This document shows, piece by piece, positions 1 to 8,493 of a stretch of DNA of 64,000 nucleotides. The translations under genes and the position numbers were made by a program. Below the pieces are notes generated by a model. That model ran no database searches and was not told the DNA's origin. It worked only from the letters and a program-made list of their open reading frames with translations. How positions within the stretch are numbered: position 1 is the first letter of the stretch; every line of letters begins with the position of its first letter. Source of the stretch: CALVUP01 sp964422195. GTDB lineage: Bacteria > Bacillota_I > Bacilli_A > RF39 > UBA660. The stretch is taken from contig CAYRAF010000001.1 of assembly GCA_964422195.1 (NCBI GenBank), forward strand, positions 5,377-69,376, given 5' to 3'.

Positions 1-80
1 CTAGCAGTCTTTCTTTCCGGAAGATTAATTCCTTTATCTTCCCATCCCTTTGCAATCTCAAATCCTCTTGACTTTTCCAT
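1..80 (-). CDS. dut: dUTP diphosphatase, N-terminal fragment (runs off the left edge)
   Basis: The reading frame starts at an ATG whose first base is at 80 and runs out of the window after 26 codons. A strong AGGAGGT site lies at 85-91 and overlaps the stop of nrdD, so the two genes are co-transcribed. The visible protein contains INLPERKTA preceded by RGFE. This is the start of trimeric dUTPases of Firmicutes (…INLPxRxTxxSAGYD…), enzymes that hydrolyse dUTP to dUMP and keep uracil out of DNA. The catalytic motifs lie outside the window, so the call rests on this short N-terminal match and on the nucleotide-metabolism context. Confidence 0.55.
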   Translation of the reverse strand, partial: MEKSRGFEIAKGWEDKGINLPERKTA

Positions 81-89
81 ATATACCTC

Positions 90-2192
90 CTAATCAAAAA
101 TCCTTTCAGAATTCTCCCTTGTTATCATATCATTTGAATATCCACAATTTTTTCTAATAATATCCATTTTATTTCTATCTTTATTACCACACTTTGGGCA
201 TACTAATTCATTATTTTCTTCATTAAATTTACCTTCATATCCACACGCATGACAATAATCATATTTTGAATTAAATTCCACATATAATACATTTTCATAT
301 GCATATTTTAAAATAGTCTCTAAATCTTCTAAACTTTTATATTTATCTGGAACATCTAAATATATAATAGATCCCCCACTAGTTAAATCTTGGAATTCTC
401 CCTCTAATTTCAATCTTTCAAATACATCTATATCATTACCATCTATATGATAAGAATTAGAATAACAATCCTTATCAGTAACATCTTTTATAATACCAAA
501 TTCCTCTTTATCACAACTTAAGAATCTACATCCTAAGAATGGTGATTCTACACCACATAAAACAAATCCTAAGCCAGTTTCTTTTTTCCATCTATTACAA
601 GAATCAATCATAGTTTTCATTATTTTTAAAGCAAATTTCTTACCATTTTCTTCTCTAATTGTCTCTTTAGTTAAATACTTTACAACTTCATGTATACCAA
701 CATACCCTAATGATAAAGTAGAATAGCCATTTTTTAAAAGCTTATCTATTACTTCACCCTTTTCTAATCTAGATATTGCTCCATGTTGCCAATGTATAGG
801 AGAAGTATCAGAATATGTACCAAGTAAAGAATGATATCTGCACATTAATGCCTCGTAACATAAATCTAATCTTTCTTCCAATAATTCCCAAAACTTATCT
901 ATATCATTTTTAGACTCAATTGCTATTCTAGGTAAATTTAGACTAATAATTCCTTGATTAAACCTACCTTCAAATTTATACTTATTATTACTATCTTTAT
1001 AAGGAGATAAAAAACTAGTACATCCCATAGGACTAAAAACATTACCATTATAGATTTCTCTCATCTTTTTCGCAGAAATAAAATCTGGATATAGTCTCTT
1101 AGATGAACACTTTAAAGCAAGTGTAGTTAAATAATCATATTTACCACCATTTAAACAATTATTCTCATCAAGCACATAAACTAATTTAGGGTATATTGGT
1201 GTTATTAATAAACCATCCTCATTTTTTATTCCCTCATATCTTTGATTAATTATTTCTTCTATTATCATTGCATTTTCTTCTATATAAGGATCGTCATCAG
1301 CTAATCTTAAAAACAAAGTAACTGAAGGGGCTTGACCTGTAGTAGTCATCAAAGTATTTATTTGATATTGCATAGTTTGTACCCCAGATGATAATTCTTC
1401 TTTAACCCGATCATCAACTATACTCTCAATTATCTTTTTATCTATTTTTCCTTTATATTTATCATTTAATTTCTTTAAAAATTTATCACGAGAAACTCTT
1501 AAGTATTTTCCTAAATGACTAATATCTATAGATTGTCCACCATATTGATTAGATGCTACTGCAGCTATTATCTGAGTAGTAACAGTACAAGCCACTTGAA
1601 AAGATTTAGGTGACTCAATCATTTTACCATTCATCACAGTACCATTATCTAACATATCTTCTATATTAACTAAACAACTATTAAAAATTGGTTGAATAAA
1701 ATAATCCATATCATGAAAATATAAGACTCCTCTATCATGAGCTTCTATGATTTTTTCTGGAAGTAATATTCTTTGAGTAATATCTTTAGAAACTTGACCA
1801 GCAATAAAGTCTCTTTGTGTAGAAGCAATAGATATAGTCCTATTAGAAACTCCTGGTGTTAAATCTCTATTTTCATTTCTTATAATACTTAAAATAGATT
1901 CATCGGTCTTATTAGCTTTTCTAACCAAAGCCCTAGTATATCTATAAACTATATATTTTTTAGCAAGTTCAAACTTTTTAAATTCCATTAATTTCTGTTC
2001 TATAATATCTTGAATATCTTCTACTAATATTCTCTTTTTATTTAAAGATTCTATATATTCTATAATCTTTTCAATTTGTTTTTGAGTAGCTTTTTGTTTA
2101 CCCTCAACTTCTGCATTAGCTTTTGATATTGCAAGTTCTATTTTAGATTTATCATAATATACTTCTTTACCATTTCTTTTGATTACTTTCAT
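90..2192 (-). CDS. nrdD: anaerobic (class III) ribonucleoside-triphosphate reductase
   Basis: Makes deoxyribonucleotides from ribonucleoside triphosphates without oxygen, using a glycyl radical. At 700 residues it is the usual length. Residues 1-95 form an ATP-cone (MKVIKRNGKEVYYD…), the allosteric nucleotide sensor. The C-terminus has the zinc site C647-x2-C650…C665-x2-C668, followed by the glycyl-radical loop ending in CGY, with the radical glycine at about 684. The ATG has a GGAGG site 8 bases upstream. A -10 (TATAAT, minus strand, 2218-2213) lies upstream, with a palindrome centred about 41 bases before the likely start of transcription. dut follows directly. The activase nrdG is not visible and may lie beyond the left edge. 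Confidence 0.96.
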   Translation of the reverse strand: MKVIKRNGKEVYYDKSKIELAISKANAEVEGKQKATQKQIEKIIEYIESLNKKRILVEDIQDIIEQKLMEFKKFELAKKYIVYRYTRALVRKANKTDESILSIIRNENRDLTPGVSNRTISIASTQRDFIAGQVSKDITQRILLPEKIIEAHDRGVLYFHDMDYFIQPIFNSCLVNIEDMLDNGTVMNGKMIESPKSFQVACTVTTQIIAAVASNQYGGQSIDISHLGKYLRVSRDKFLKKLNDKYKGKIDKKIIESIVDDRVKEELSSGVQTMQYQINTLMTTTGQAPSVTLFLRLADDDPYIEENAMIIEEIINQRYEGIKNEDGLLITPIYPKLVYVLDENNCLNGGKYDYLTTLALKCSSKRLYPDFISAKKMREIYNGNVFSPMGCTSFLSPYKDSNNKYKFEGRFNQGIISLNLPRIAIESKNDIDKFWELLEERLDLCYEALMCRYHSLLGTYSDTSPIHWQHGAISRLEKGEVIDKLLKNGYSTLSLGYVGIHEVVKYLTKETIREENGKKFALKIMKTMIDSCNRWKKETGLGFVLCGVESPFLGCRFLSCDKEEFGIIKDVTDKDCYSNSYHIDGNDIDVFERLKLEGEFQDLTSGGSIIYLDVPDKYKSLEDLETILKYAYENVLYVEFNSKYDYCHACGYEGKFNEENNELVCPKCGNKDRNKMDIIRKNCGYSNDMITRENSERIFD

Positions 2193-2238
2193 GAAAAACC
2201 TCCATTATCTTTATTATAATAAATTTTTAATTTATAAA

Positions 2239-2256
2239 TTGTTGCTTTTGCAACAA
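2239..2256. promoter_or_regulatory. Crp/FNR-type operator between nrdD and its divergent regulator
   Basis: Perfect 7-4-7 palindrome TTGTTGC-tttt-GCAACAA, the size and spacing of Crp/FNR family sites. It overlaps a -35 (TTGCTT, 2242-2247) that sits 17 bases before TATAAT (2265-2270) for the plus-strand regulator gene. For nrdD the centre is near -41.5, the class II activator position. Binding by the product of the adjacent gene is inferred. Confidence 0.6.
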
Positions 2257-2309
2257 AAATAAAATATAATATTTTTAAGCAAATACCAATTTAATAGGAG
2301 CTTTATTTT

Positions 2310-2945
2310 ATGGGAAAAATGACGTTATTTAATAACATTACAGAAGAAGATAAAAATAAATTATTAAACTGTCTACAATGTCGTCAAGTTACATATAAGA
2401 AGGAACGTACTATCATCTCAAATTTAGTAAATACCCGTCTAATATGCATTGTTATTGATGGTATAGTAGATTTAGTAAAATATGACTATAATGGAAACAG
2501 AACAATAATTGAAGAATTAGTTAAAGATGACGTTTTTGGTGAAGTGTTTTCTGCCAATCTTAGTAGCGATATTGCAGTTGTTGCCAAAACAGACTGTGAA
2601 ATTATGTTTTTAGATTATCATAACGTTATTACTAGATGTAAAAAAAATTGTCCTTTTCATGATAAACTAATCGAAAATATGTTAAATATGATATCTAGTA
2701 AAATTATTGATAAGAATGAACGTATCGATGTATTAACTCAAAGATCAATTAGAGATAAGCTATTAAGTTACCTAGAAAAACTAGCAAATCATAAACTATC
2801 TAAAACTTTTGTTATTCCTATATCATATACTGATCTAGCAGATTACTTATCGATTGATAGATCAGCAATGATGAGGGAAATAAAAAAATTAAAAGATGAA
2901 GGATTTATAGATACAAATGGCAAAAAAATCACTATATTATATTAG
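2310..2945 (+). CDS. Crp/Fnr family transcriptional regulator
   Basis: A 211-residue protein with an N-terminal cyclic-nucleotide-binding-type beta-barrel (about 10-125), a long dimerisation helix, and a C-terminal Crp-type helix-turn-helix (about 165-205: SYTDLADYLSIDRSAMMREI). It has no FNR-like N-terminal cysteine cluster, although cysteines 20 and 24 lie close together. The ATG at 2310 follows an AGGAG site. It is divergent from nrdD and shares its 117-base promoter region and an 18-base palindrome. This suggests control of anaerobic nucleotide reduction and of itself. The inducing signal cannot be read from the sequence. Confidence 0.85.
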   Translation: MGKMTLFNNITEEDKNKLLNCLQCRQVTYKKERTIISNLVNTRLICIVIDGIVDLVKYDYNGNRTIIEELVKDDVFGEVFSANLSSDIAVVAKTDCEIMFLDYHNVITRCKKNCPFHDKLIENMLNMISSKIIDKNERIDVLTQRSIRDKLLSYLEKLANHKLSKTFVIPISYTDLADYLSIDRSAMMREIKKLKDEGFIDTNGKKITILY

Positions 2946-2956
2946 TGATTTTTATT
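2922..2956. terminator. bidirectional terminator, regulator / lipid kinase
   Basis: Stem TCACTA (2929-2934) with TAGTGA (2943-2948), flanked by A and T runs on both sides. It overlaps the stop codon of the regulator and serves both convergent genes. Confidence 0.7.
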
Positions 2957-3866
2957 TAAACAATTTTTTTAAATTTTTCTTCGGAAGTAATAATTCAACT
3001 ACATAACTATTTTTAATAATAAACTCATCACCATTATCTTCTAATTCATCACCATCAATACACCAATTTTTTTCTAATTTATTATTAAATTTTATTTTTA
3101 ACTCATTAGTTCGATAAAACTCAAATCCTGGTGCTTCATTAATCTTCCCTTTAAGCAAATATCTAATATTTTTAAATATTTTATATCCACTAGTTAAATT
3201 GCAAAATAATACTTCAAATCTATCATCATCTAGTTTTATATCCTTATAAACATTATTAAATCCCGCTATTCTATCAGCATTAGAAATAATAGCAAAAGTA
3301 TATTTACCATGATGTTTCTCTTTACCAACTTCAAAATCTATATCATATAATTTAGGTCTACCAGCAATATCTTTTAACATATAAACAACATATGCCAAAT
3401 AACCTATTTTCTTTTTTAATTTAATTGGTGTGGTATACGGTATATCAGTAAATTTCCCAAAACAAGCAGAGTATGAAAAGACATTATCATTTATAGTACA
3501 GATATCTACTTTTTTAATCGTACCTGAAAGAATATTTTTCAAATTAGTAATTATATTAGTACCATAACCATACATACTAGCTATATCATTAGTTGTTCCT
3601 TGCGGTAAAATAGCTAATACTAGTGGTTTTTTTCTTTGTACATTAGCACTAACTATTTCACTAAATGTACCATCCCCACCCATAGATATAACTAAATCTG
3701 CATAATCAATATTATTTACTATTTCACTTGCATGGCCTCTATATTTAGTATATATAATTTCTAAATCATAATTGTATTCAGATAATACTTTTCTAATTCT
3801 ATCAAAAATATTATTAACCAATTTTTTACCACTTTTTGGATTATAAATAATAACACATTTTTTCAT
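2952..3866 (-). CDS. diacylglycerol/lipid kinase (YegS/DgkB family)
   Basis: A 304-residue lipid kinase of the DagK family, which phosphorylates diacylglycerol or a related lipid at the inner face of the membrane and so recycles it into phospholipid synthesis. Seen in the sequence: an N-terminal nucleotide-binding motif (IYNPKSGKK, about 8-16), the family signature GGDGTFSEIV (about 62-71), and a conserved PQGTTNDIA (about 88-96). The C-terminal beta-domain has CIDGDEL, typical of the family. It is monocistronic, converges on the Crp-type regulator and ends in a shared terminator. The exact lipid substrate cannot be read from the sequence. Confidence 0.88.
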   Translation of the reverse strand: MKKCVIIYNPKSGKKLVNNIFDRIRKVLSEYNYDLEIIYTKYRGHASEIVNNIDYADLVISMGGDGTFSEIVSANVQRKKPLVLAILPQGTTNDIASMYGYGTNIITNLKNILSGTIKKVDICTINDNVFSYSACFGKFTDIPYTTPIKLKKKIGYLAYVVYMLKDIAGRPKLYDIDFEVGKEKHHGKYTFAIISNADRIAGFNNVYKDIKLDDDRFEVLFCNLTSGYKIFKNIRYLLKGKINEAPGFEFYRTNELKIKFNNKLEKNWCIDGDELEDNGDEFIIKNSYVVELLLPKKNLKKLFK

Positions 3867-3918
3867 ATTATCACCTAATTGCTAAACTAATTATATCATA
3901 CAACGAAGAAAGAGACAA

Positions 3919-5010
3919 TTAATCTGCCTCCTCTGTTAACTTAACTTTAGCGGTATGTTCTTTACCATTTCTTATGTAAGTAATATTAACTGTATCTCCT
4001 ACTTTATGTTTAAATAATTCATATCTTAAGTATCCTACTGAAACTACTTTTTGATTATCTATTTTTATAATAATATCACCTTTTTTAATACCTGCTTTTC
4101 CAGCTCCAGAATTTTTATAAACTTCCGCAACTACAGCACCTTCAGTAATATCGCCAACATTAAATCCATATTGATATAAAGCAGTAGTATTAGATACATT
4201 TATTAATGTAACACCAAGCATTGGTCTTTTGATCGCTTTTCCACTTTCTAATTCATTTATATGTGCCATAGCATACTCTATAGGAATAGCAAATCCCATA
4301 CCTTCTATTTCGTCTTGAACTAATTTCATTGAATTAATTCCAATAACTTCACCATTTATATTAAGTAAAGGTCCACCAGAATTACCTGGATTAATAGCAG
4401 CATCAGTTTGTAAAACCTTCATAGCATAATTTGCTGAAGAAGAATCACCAACAGCTACTTCTACTATTCTATTTCTACCTGATAAAATACCACTAGTTAC
4501 TGTTCCTCTATAATCATATCCAAGCGGAGAACCAACAGTAAATACTGAATCCCCTAATTTAGATTTTTCACTATTACCAATCTCTGCAACTGCTAATACC
4601 TTATTTGCAGGTATTGTGATTACAGCTAAATCTAAGTACTCATCTCCTCCAACATAAGTAGCTTTTACTTCTTCATCTGTTGATAAAGTTATCCTTATAT
4701 CTTTGGAACTTGAAACAACATGATAATTAGTTAATATATACCCCTTATCATTTATTTTTTTATAAACAAATCCAGTTCCACTACTAGCTAATTTATTATT
4801 AGAATAATTTCTTATTAATACAACAGCATTATATACTTTTTCTACAGAAGCACTAATACCATCTTTATCAATAATAGTTGTTTTTTTATAAACTGTACTA
4901 TTTTCAAATAATTTTTTACATAGTGGACTAGTCATAAAGAAAAACATACAAGCTGCCCCAACTATCACTGAAAATATTACTAAACATATTCTTATACTTT
5001 TTTCTCTCAT
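3919..5010 (-). CDS. htrA: membrane-anchored serine protease, HtrA/DegP family
   Basis: Surface quality-control protease of family S1C. One N-terminal membrane segment (about 7-30) anchors it with the protease outside. The trypsin-like domain carries the full triad H97 (TNYHVV), D127 (YLDLAV) and S211 (GNSGGP). A single PDZ domain follows (about 265-355). At 363 residues it fits the Gram-positive HtrA type. Its ATG overlaps the stop of the upstream Abi gene by one base (TAATG), which suggests translational coupling. No CssR or other heat-shock operator was recognised. Confidence 0.92.
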   Translation of the reverse strand: MREKSIRICLVIFSVIVGAACMFFFMTSPLCKKLFENSTVYKKTTIIDKDGISASVEKVYNAVVLIRNYSNNKLASSGTGFVYKKINDKGYILTNYHVVSSSKDIRITLSTDEEVKATYVGGDEYLDLAVITIPANKVLAVAEIGNSEKSKLGDSVFTVGSPLGYDYRGTVTSGILSGRNRIVEVAVGDSSSANYAMKVLQTDAAINPGNSGGPLLNINGEVIGINSMKLVQDEIEGMGFAIPIEYAMAHINELESGKAIKRPMLGVTLINVSNTTALYQYGFNVGDITEGAVVAEVYKNSGAGKAGIKKGDIIIKIDNQKVVSVGYLRYELFKHKVGDTVNITYIRNGKEHTAKVKLTEEAD

Positions 5011-5957
5011 TATAACCTCTCCATTTCTATATTCTTTATATCTTCCCAGTTAGAAGGAAATCCCATCCTATCATATACCTTATTGATTGTTATAGTATGT
5101 AAATTATATTCTAAGTTGTTTATACACCTCTTTATCTCTTCAACCATATTAGAAAACTCATATTTACTAAGCATTCTCTTTAATATTATAACTAAAGCAA
5201 ACAAATCATCTTTACCATAAATATATTCGCCATCCATTTTATCTATATTAAGTAATTTATGATAAATACAATCATCTATAGAAACCTTAGTTCTATTCTC
5301 ATAAACTATATCTTCATGAGCACATAAATTACGATAATTAGCCAATATTGGTAAATACCTATTCAATTCCTCTACACTTATATTATATTGATCAGCCAAA
5401 GCTTTTTGATCATCAATTTTTAATATTGCAAATAATTCAGTAACTATTCCAAAGGATAAAACTTTAACTAATACCCATAAAGGAACATAACCATAATTAG
5501 TAATATAATGAAGCGTCGCAGAATGTTGAGCACCATTTGCTCTTACTTGCTTCTTCATCTTTTTTATTAAATCATTTACTTGCTTACTCTTAGCTGAATC
5601 TTCAACAAAGTTTTTAGGATTCAAATAATCTTTTTCTTTATATCCATATTTTTTTGATAATTGATAGGATATCATAGATTTCAAATTATTTTCAATAACT
5701 AATAAATTTTTAAATAAAATATATCTAAAATCGCGATCAAATAGGAATAAGCTATATAATTCTTCAAAAGTAGTACCAGCTAAAAAAGATTTATCTTTAC
5801 TAGACTTCATAAATAAATGTCTATATCCATTTATAAAGAAATAATTCTCTCTAAATAAAACTTCTTTAGCTAAAGCTTCATCATTAATTAATAAACCTTT
5901 AAATTTAAGAATTTCTACTTGTTCATCTAAATTTTTAAATTGCTTTATCCCCGCCAC
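5010..5957 (-). CDS. Abi-family (AbiD/AbiF-like) HEPN protein
   Basis: A 315-residue member of the Abi_2 family (abortive-infection proteins AbiD/AbiF). The family pattern RENYFFINGY appears at about 36-45. A HEPN-type RNase motif, R209-N-L-C-A-H214, lies in a helical region. This motif supports RNA cleavage that could stop growth during phage attack, although many chromosomal relatives have no proven activity. The start is GTG at 5957, preceded by AGGTGAG. It is the first gene of a two-gene unit with htrA, overlapping it by one base. The flanking 130 bases upstream show no clear antitoxin gene or structured RNA. Confidence 0.8.
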   Translation of the reverse strand: MAGIKQFKNLDEQVEILKFKGLLINDEALAKEVLFRENYFFINGYRHLFMKSSKDKSFLAGTTFEELYSLFLFDRDFRYILFKNLLVIENNLKSMISYQLSKKYGYKEKDYLNPKNFVEDSAKSKQVNDLIKKMKKQVRANGAQHSATLHYITNYGYVPLWVLVKVLSFGIVTELFAILKIDDQKALADQYNISVEELNRYLPILANYRNLCAHEDIVYENRTKVSIDDCIYHKLLNIDKMDGEYIYGKDDLFALVIILKRMLSKYEFSNMVEEIKRCINNLEYNLHTITINKVYDRMGFPSNWEDIKNIEMERL

Positions 5958-6051
5958 TTATTCTCACCTATTATAAATTATACCACAAAATATTCAGAAA
6001 ATATATGATATTTTTATTAAATTTAAAGTTTATAATAGCCCAGACAATATT

Positions 6052-6062
6052 TAATCATTATC
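6052..6062 (+). promoter_or_regulatory. possible Fur/Zur-like box upstream of the ZIP transporter
   Basis: TAATCATTATC matches the right two-thirds of the classical Fur consensus and lies 25 bases before the start codon. In DNA this AT-rich such a match can arise by chance. It is listed only because the downstream gene is a metal transporter. Confidence 0.25.
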
Positions 6063-6087
6063 ATACATTAAAATAACGGAGGTTATT

Positions 6088-6894
6088 ATGTATTCATTTA
6101 TCTTTAATTTACCATATCCTGTGCAAGCACTACTTGCTGGTATATTTACTTGGGGAATAACGGCTTTAGGTGCAAGTATTATATTTATGTTCAAAAAAAT
6201 AAACAAAACTTTTTTAGATGGAATGTTAGGTTTTTCTGCAGGTGTTATGATTGCAGCATCTTTTTTCTCATTAATACAACCCGCTATTGAAAAATGTTTA
6301 GAATTAAAAATGATGCCTTGGTTAATGGTATCAATAGGCTTTTTATCAGGAGGTTTACTCTTATTTATTGGAGATAAAATATATGATATTTATAATAAAA
6401 AACATCCCCAAAATAAAAAAAACTCAAAAAATGAAAATATAAAACGTTGCATTATGCTAATATTTGCTATTACACTACATAACATACCTGAAGGTATGGC
6501 AATAGGAATAGCCTTTGGTTCTATTAAATATGGTATGAATACTACTATGGCAGCACTTATTCTAACATTAGGTATTGGTATTCAAAATTTTCCTGAAGGA
6601 AGCGCTATAAGTGTACCATTAGTTAGAGAACATTTTTCTAAGAAAAAAGCATTCTTTCTTGGACAATTAAGTGCAATTGTTGAACCCATATCAGCATTCT
6701 TAGGAGCTTTAATTGTTATAAAAATGAATACTATTTTACCATTTATGTTATCTTTTGCAGCAGGTGCTATGATTTATGTTGTTGTGGAAGAATTAATTCC
6801 AGAAAGTCAAACTAACGAAAGAAAAGATATTATGGCTTTATTCACCTTAATTGGCTTTTCTATTATGATGATTTTAGACGTTGCATTAGGATAA
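6088..6894 (+). CDS. ZIP family divalent metal transporter
   Basis: A 268-residue inner-membrane permease of the ZIP family (GufA/ZupT-like), which brings in zinc or another divalent metal. It has eight hydrophobic segments. The two metal-site helices are clear: HNIPEGMAIG (H131, N132, E135) in segment IV and NFPEG (N167, E170) in segment V. The loop between segments III and IV is short and lysine-rich (about 102-119), not histidine-rich. The start has a GGAGG site 5 bases upstream. It stands alone, ends in a strong terminator, and may be under metal control. Confidence 0.92.
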   Translation: MYSFIFNLPYPVQALLAGIFTWGITALGASIIFMFKKINKTFLDGMLGFSAGVMIAASFFSLIQPAIEKCLELKMMPWLMVSIGFLSGGLLLFIGDKIYDIYNKKHPQNKKNSKNENIKRCIMLIFAITLHNIPEGMAIGIAFGSIKYGMNTTMAALILTLGIGIQNFPEGSAISVPLVREHFSKKKAFFLGQLSAIVEPISAFLGALIVIKMNTILPFMLSFAAGAMIYVVVEELIPESQTNERKDIMALFTLIGFSIMMILDVALG

Positions 6895-6895
6895 A

Positions 6896-6922
6896 AAAAA
6901 GAAACTTTTAAGTTTCTTTTCT
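6896..6922 (+). terminator. terminator of the ZIP transporter gene
   Basis: Stem AAAAGAAACT (6897-6906) / AGTTTCTTTT (6911-6920) directly after the stop codon. Confidence 0.75.
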
Positions 6923-6957
6923 TTACAATTAAACTACATAATATTCTTAAAACTTAT

Positions 6958-8490
6958 TTACTTCTTGTCTATCTTATCTTTTACAAAGCTTGCAAGGGCA
7001 TTATTATCAATTGCATTATTAACCATTTTCATACCAAAACTTTTTGTTTTACCTACTTGCTTTCCTGGGTTAGTACCATGAACTATAGTATTATTAGCCC
7101 CATCCATTCGAGCATTACTAAGACCTTTCTTGGTTTTAATGAAATCATCAACCTGTCTTAGGTTAGTCATATCACGTTTTGTTTCTTTTTCATATGTATG
7201 TCTAGCTCCAGTATTACGATATTTAGCATATATAATACCAAAGTAAATAAAACCACCAAATAGGAATAACCAACTATAATCAGAATCAACAAAGAACATC
7301 ATTAAGAAACATAATATTTCTATAATAGTTGAAATACCAACTAGTTTAGGCATATGAATAGGAACACTTCCCATTGTTTCTTTTGTTCTAGCATTAACTG
7401 CAACATAGTGAAGTAATTTTTTATCCCCACTAACCTGTTGATAACTATATAGCCATACTGGCAAATATGCTGCTTGCCATTGCTGACCTTTAGTATTCAT
7501 ATCTTCACTGGACCAAGCAACTCCACGATCATATTGCTTTAATGTATCATTTGCTGCAAAACGAGCAACATCTTTTGCTTGAGTATCCACTAATGTTTGT
7601 AAATCATCTATATTTGTATCACGCTTTTCAGAAGTATATCCTTTTAAATAATTAGCATTATATTTAACACAATTTTCTGTATCAAAAGGCATAATAGCAT
7701 TAATAATATTATTGGTTTTTTCTTTTGATGTAGTATTCAAGCGATCTGAACTTGATTCAACCGATAATCCTTGTATAGTTAAATCAAATTCTCTTTCTAC
7801 ATGATATAAATCAGCATCATATCTAGCTTCTTGATCATCACCAGAACCTACATAATACTTTCTTCTTAGATGTTCTCCTTCACCATTTAAATTAACATGA
7901 GCATTAACATCAACTAACATATATGGAAAATATACTCCCATAATATTATTTGTAGTAAACTCAGCTTTAAATTTTGGATGAGCAAAAAATTTTCTTTTTC
8001 CAACAAATTGTTCAATAGAAACTTGTGCATCATTTTTAGTAACATTAAAAGGTAATACAACATCTGGAACAGCGCCGTTTGGTATTTGCTCATTAACAGA
8101 TAACGTATTTCTACACCAGTGACATCTAGCTTGGTTAGCAGAAGCTGTATCAATAACAACTTCTGCACCACAACTACTACACTTAAATGTTAATACATCT
8201 TTAGTATCAGCCACTATATTTTGAGCACCTGAACCAATTACTTTTCCTTTTAATGAACTAATATCTTCCACCATTCCTTTTACCTTTTCAGGTTCAAATT
8301 CATGGCGACAAAAGTTACATCTTAGTTTTCCATTTTTTACATTTGTTTCTATATCTGTTGCTCCACACTTTGGACATTTGTTTTGTCCATCTTTTGCTCC
8401 TACATCTGTTTTAATAACAGTTGTTTCTGAAGATGTAGTAGGAACTTCTTTATTCTCTGGAGCAGCCACCTTACTATCATCATTATTCAT
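6958..8490 (-). CDS. zinc-ribbon membrane protein partnered with an SPFH protein
   Basis: A 510-residue protein with two zinc ribbons near the N-terminus: CPKC…CNFC (about 38-61) and CSSC…CHWC (about 100-127). A long soluble domain follows, then two adjacent membrane helices (about 385-425) and a basic cytoplasmic tail. The architecture is that of TFIIB-type zinc-ribbon proteins found beside SPFH/virion-core-like proteins in Firmicutes. The exact activity is unknown. It starts only three bases after the stop of the SPFH gene, so the two are made together and probably work at the membrane as a pair. Confidence 0.7.
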   Translation of the reverse strand: MNNDDSKVAAPENKEVPTTSSETTVIKTDVGAKDGQNKCPKCGATDIETNVKNGKLRCNFCRHEFEPEKVKGMVEDISSLKGKVIGSGAQNIVADTKDVLTFKCSSCGAEVVIDTASANQARCHWCRNTLSVNEQIPNGAVPDVVLPFNVTKNDAQVSIEQFVGKRKFFAHPKFKAEFTTNNIMGVYFPYMLVDVNAHVNLNGEGEHLRRKYYVGSGDDQEARYDADLYHVEREFDLTIQGLSVESSSDRLNTTSKEKTNNIINAIMPFDTENCVKYNANYLKGYTSEKRDTNIDDLQTLVDTQAKDVARFAANDTLKQYDRGVAWSSEDMNTKGQQWQAAYLPVWLYSYQQVSGDKKLLHYVAVNARTKETMGSVPIHMPKLVGISTIIEILCFLMMFFVDSDYSWLFLFGGFIYFGIIYAKYRNTGARHTYEKETKRDMTNLRQVDDFIKTKKGLSNARMDGANNTIVHGTNPGKQVGKTKSFGMKMVNNAIDNNALASFVKDKIDKK

Positions 8491-8493
8491 AAG

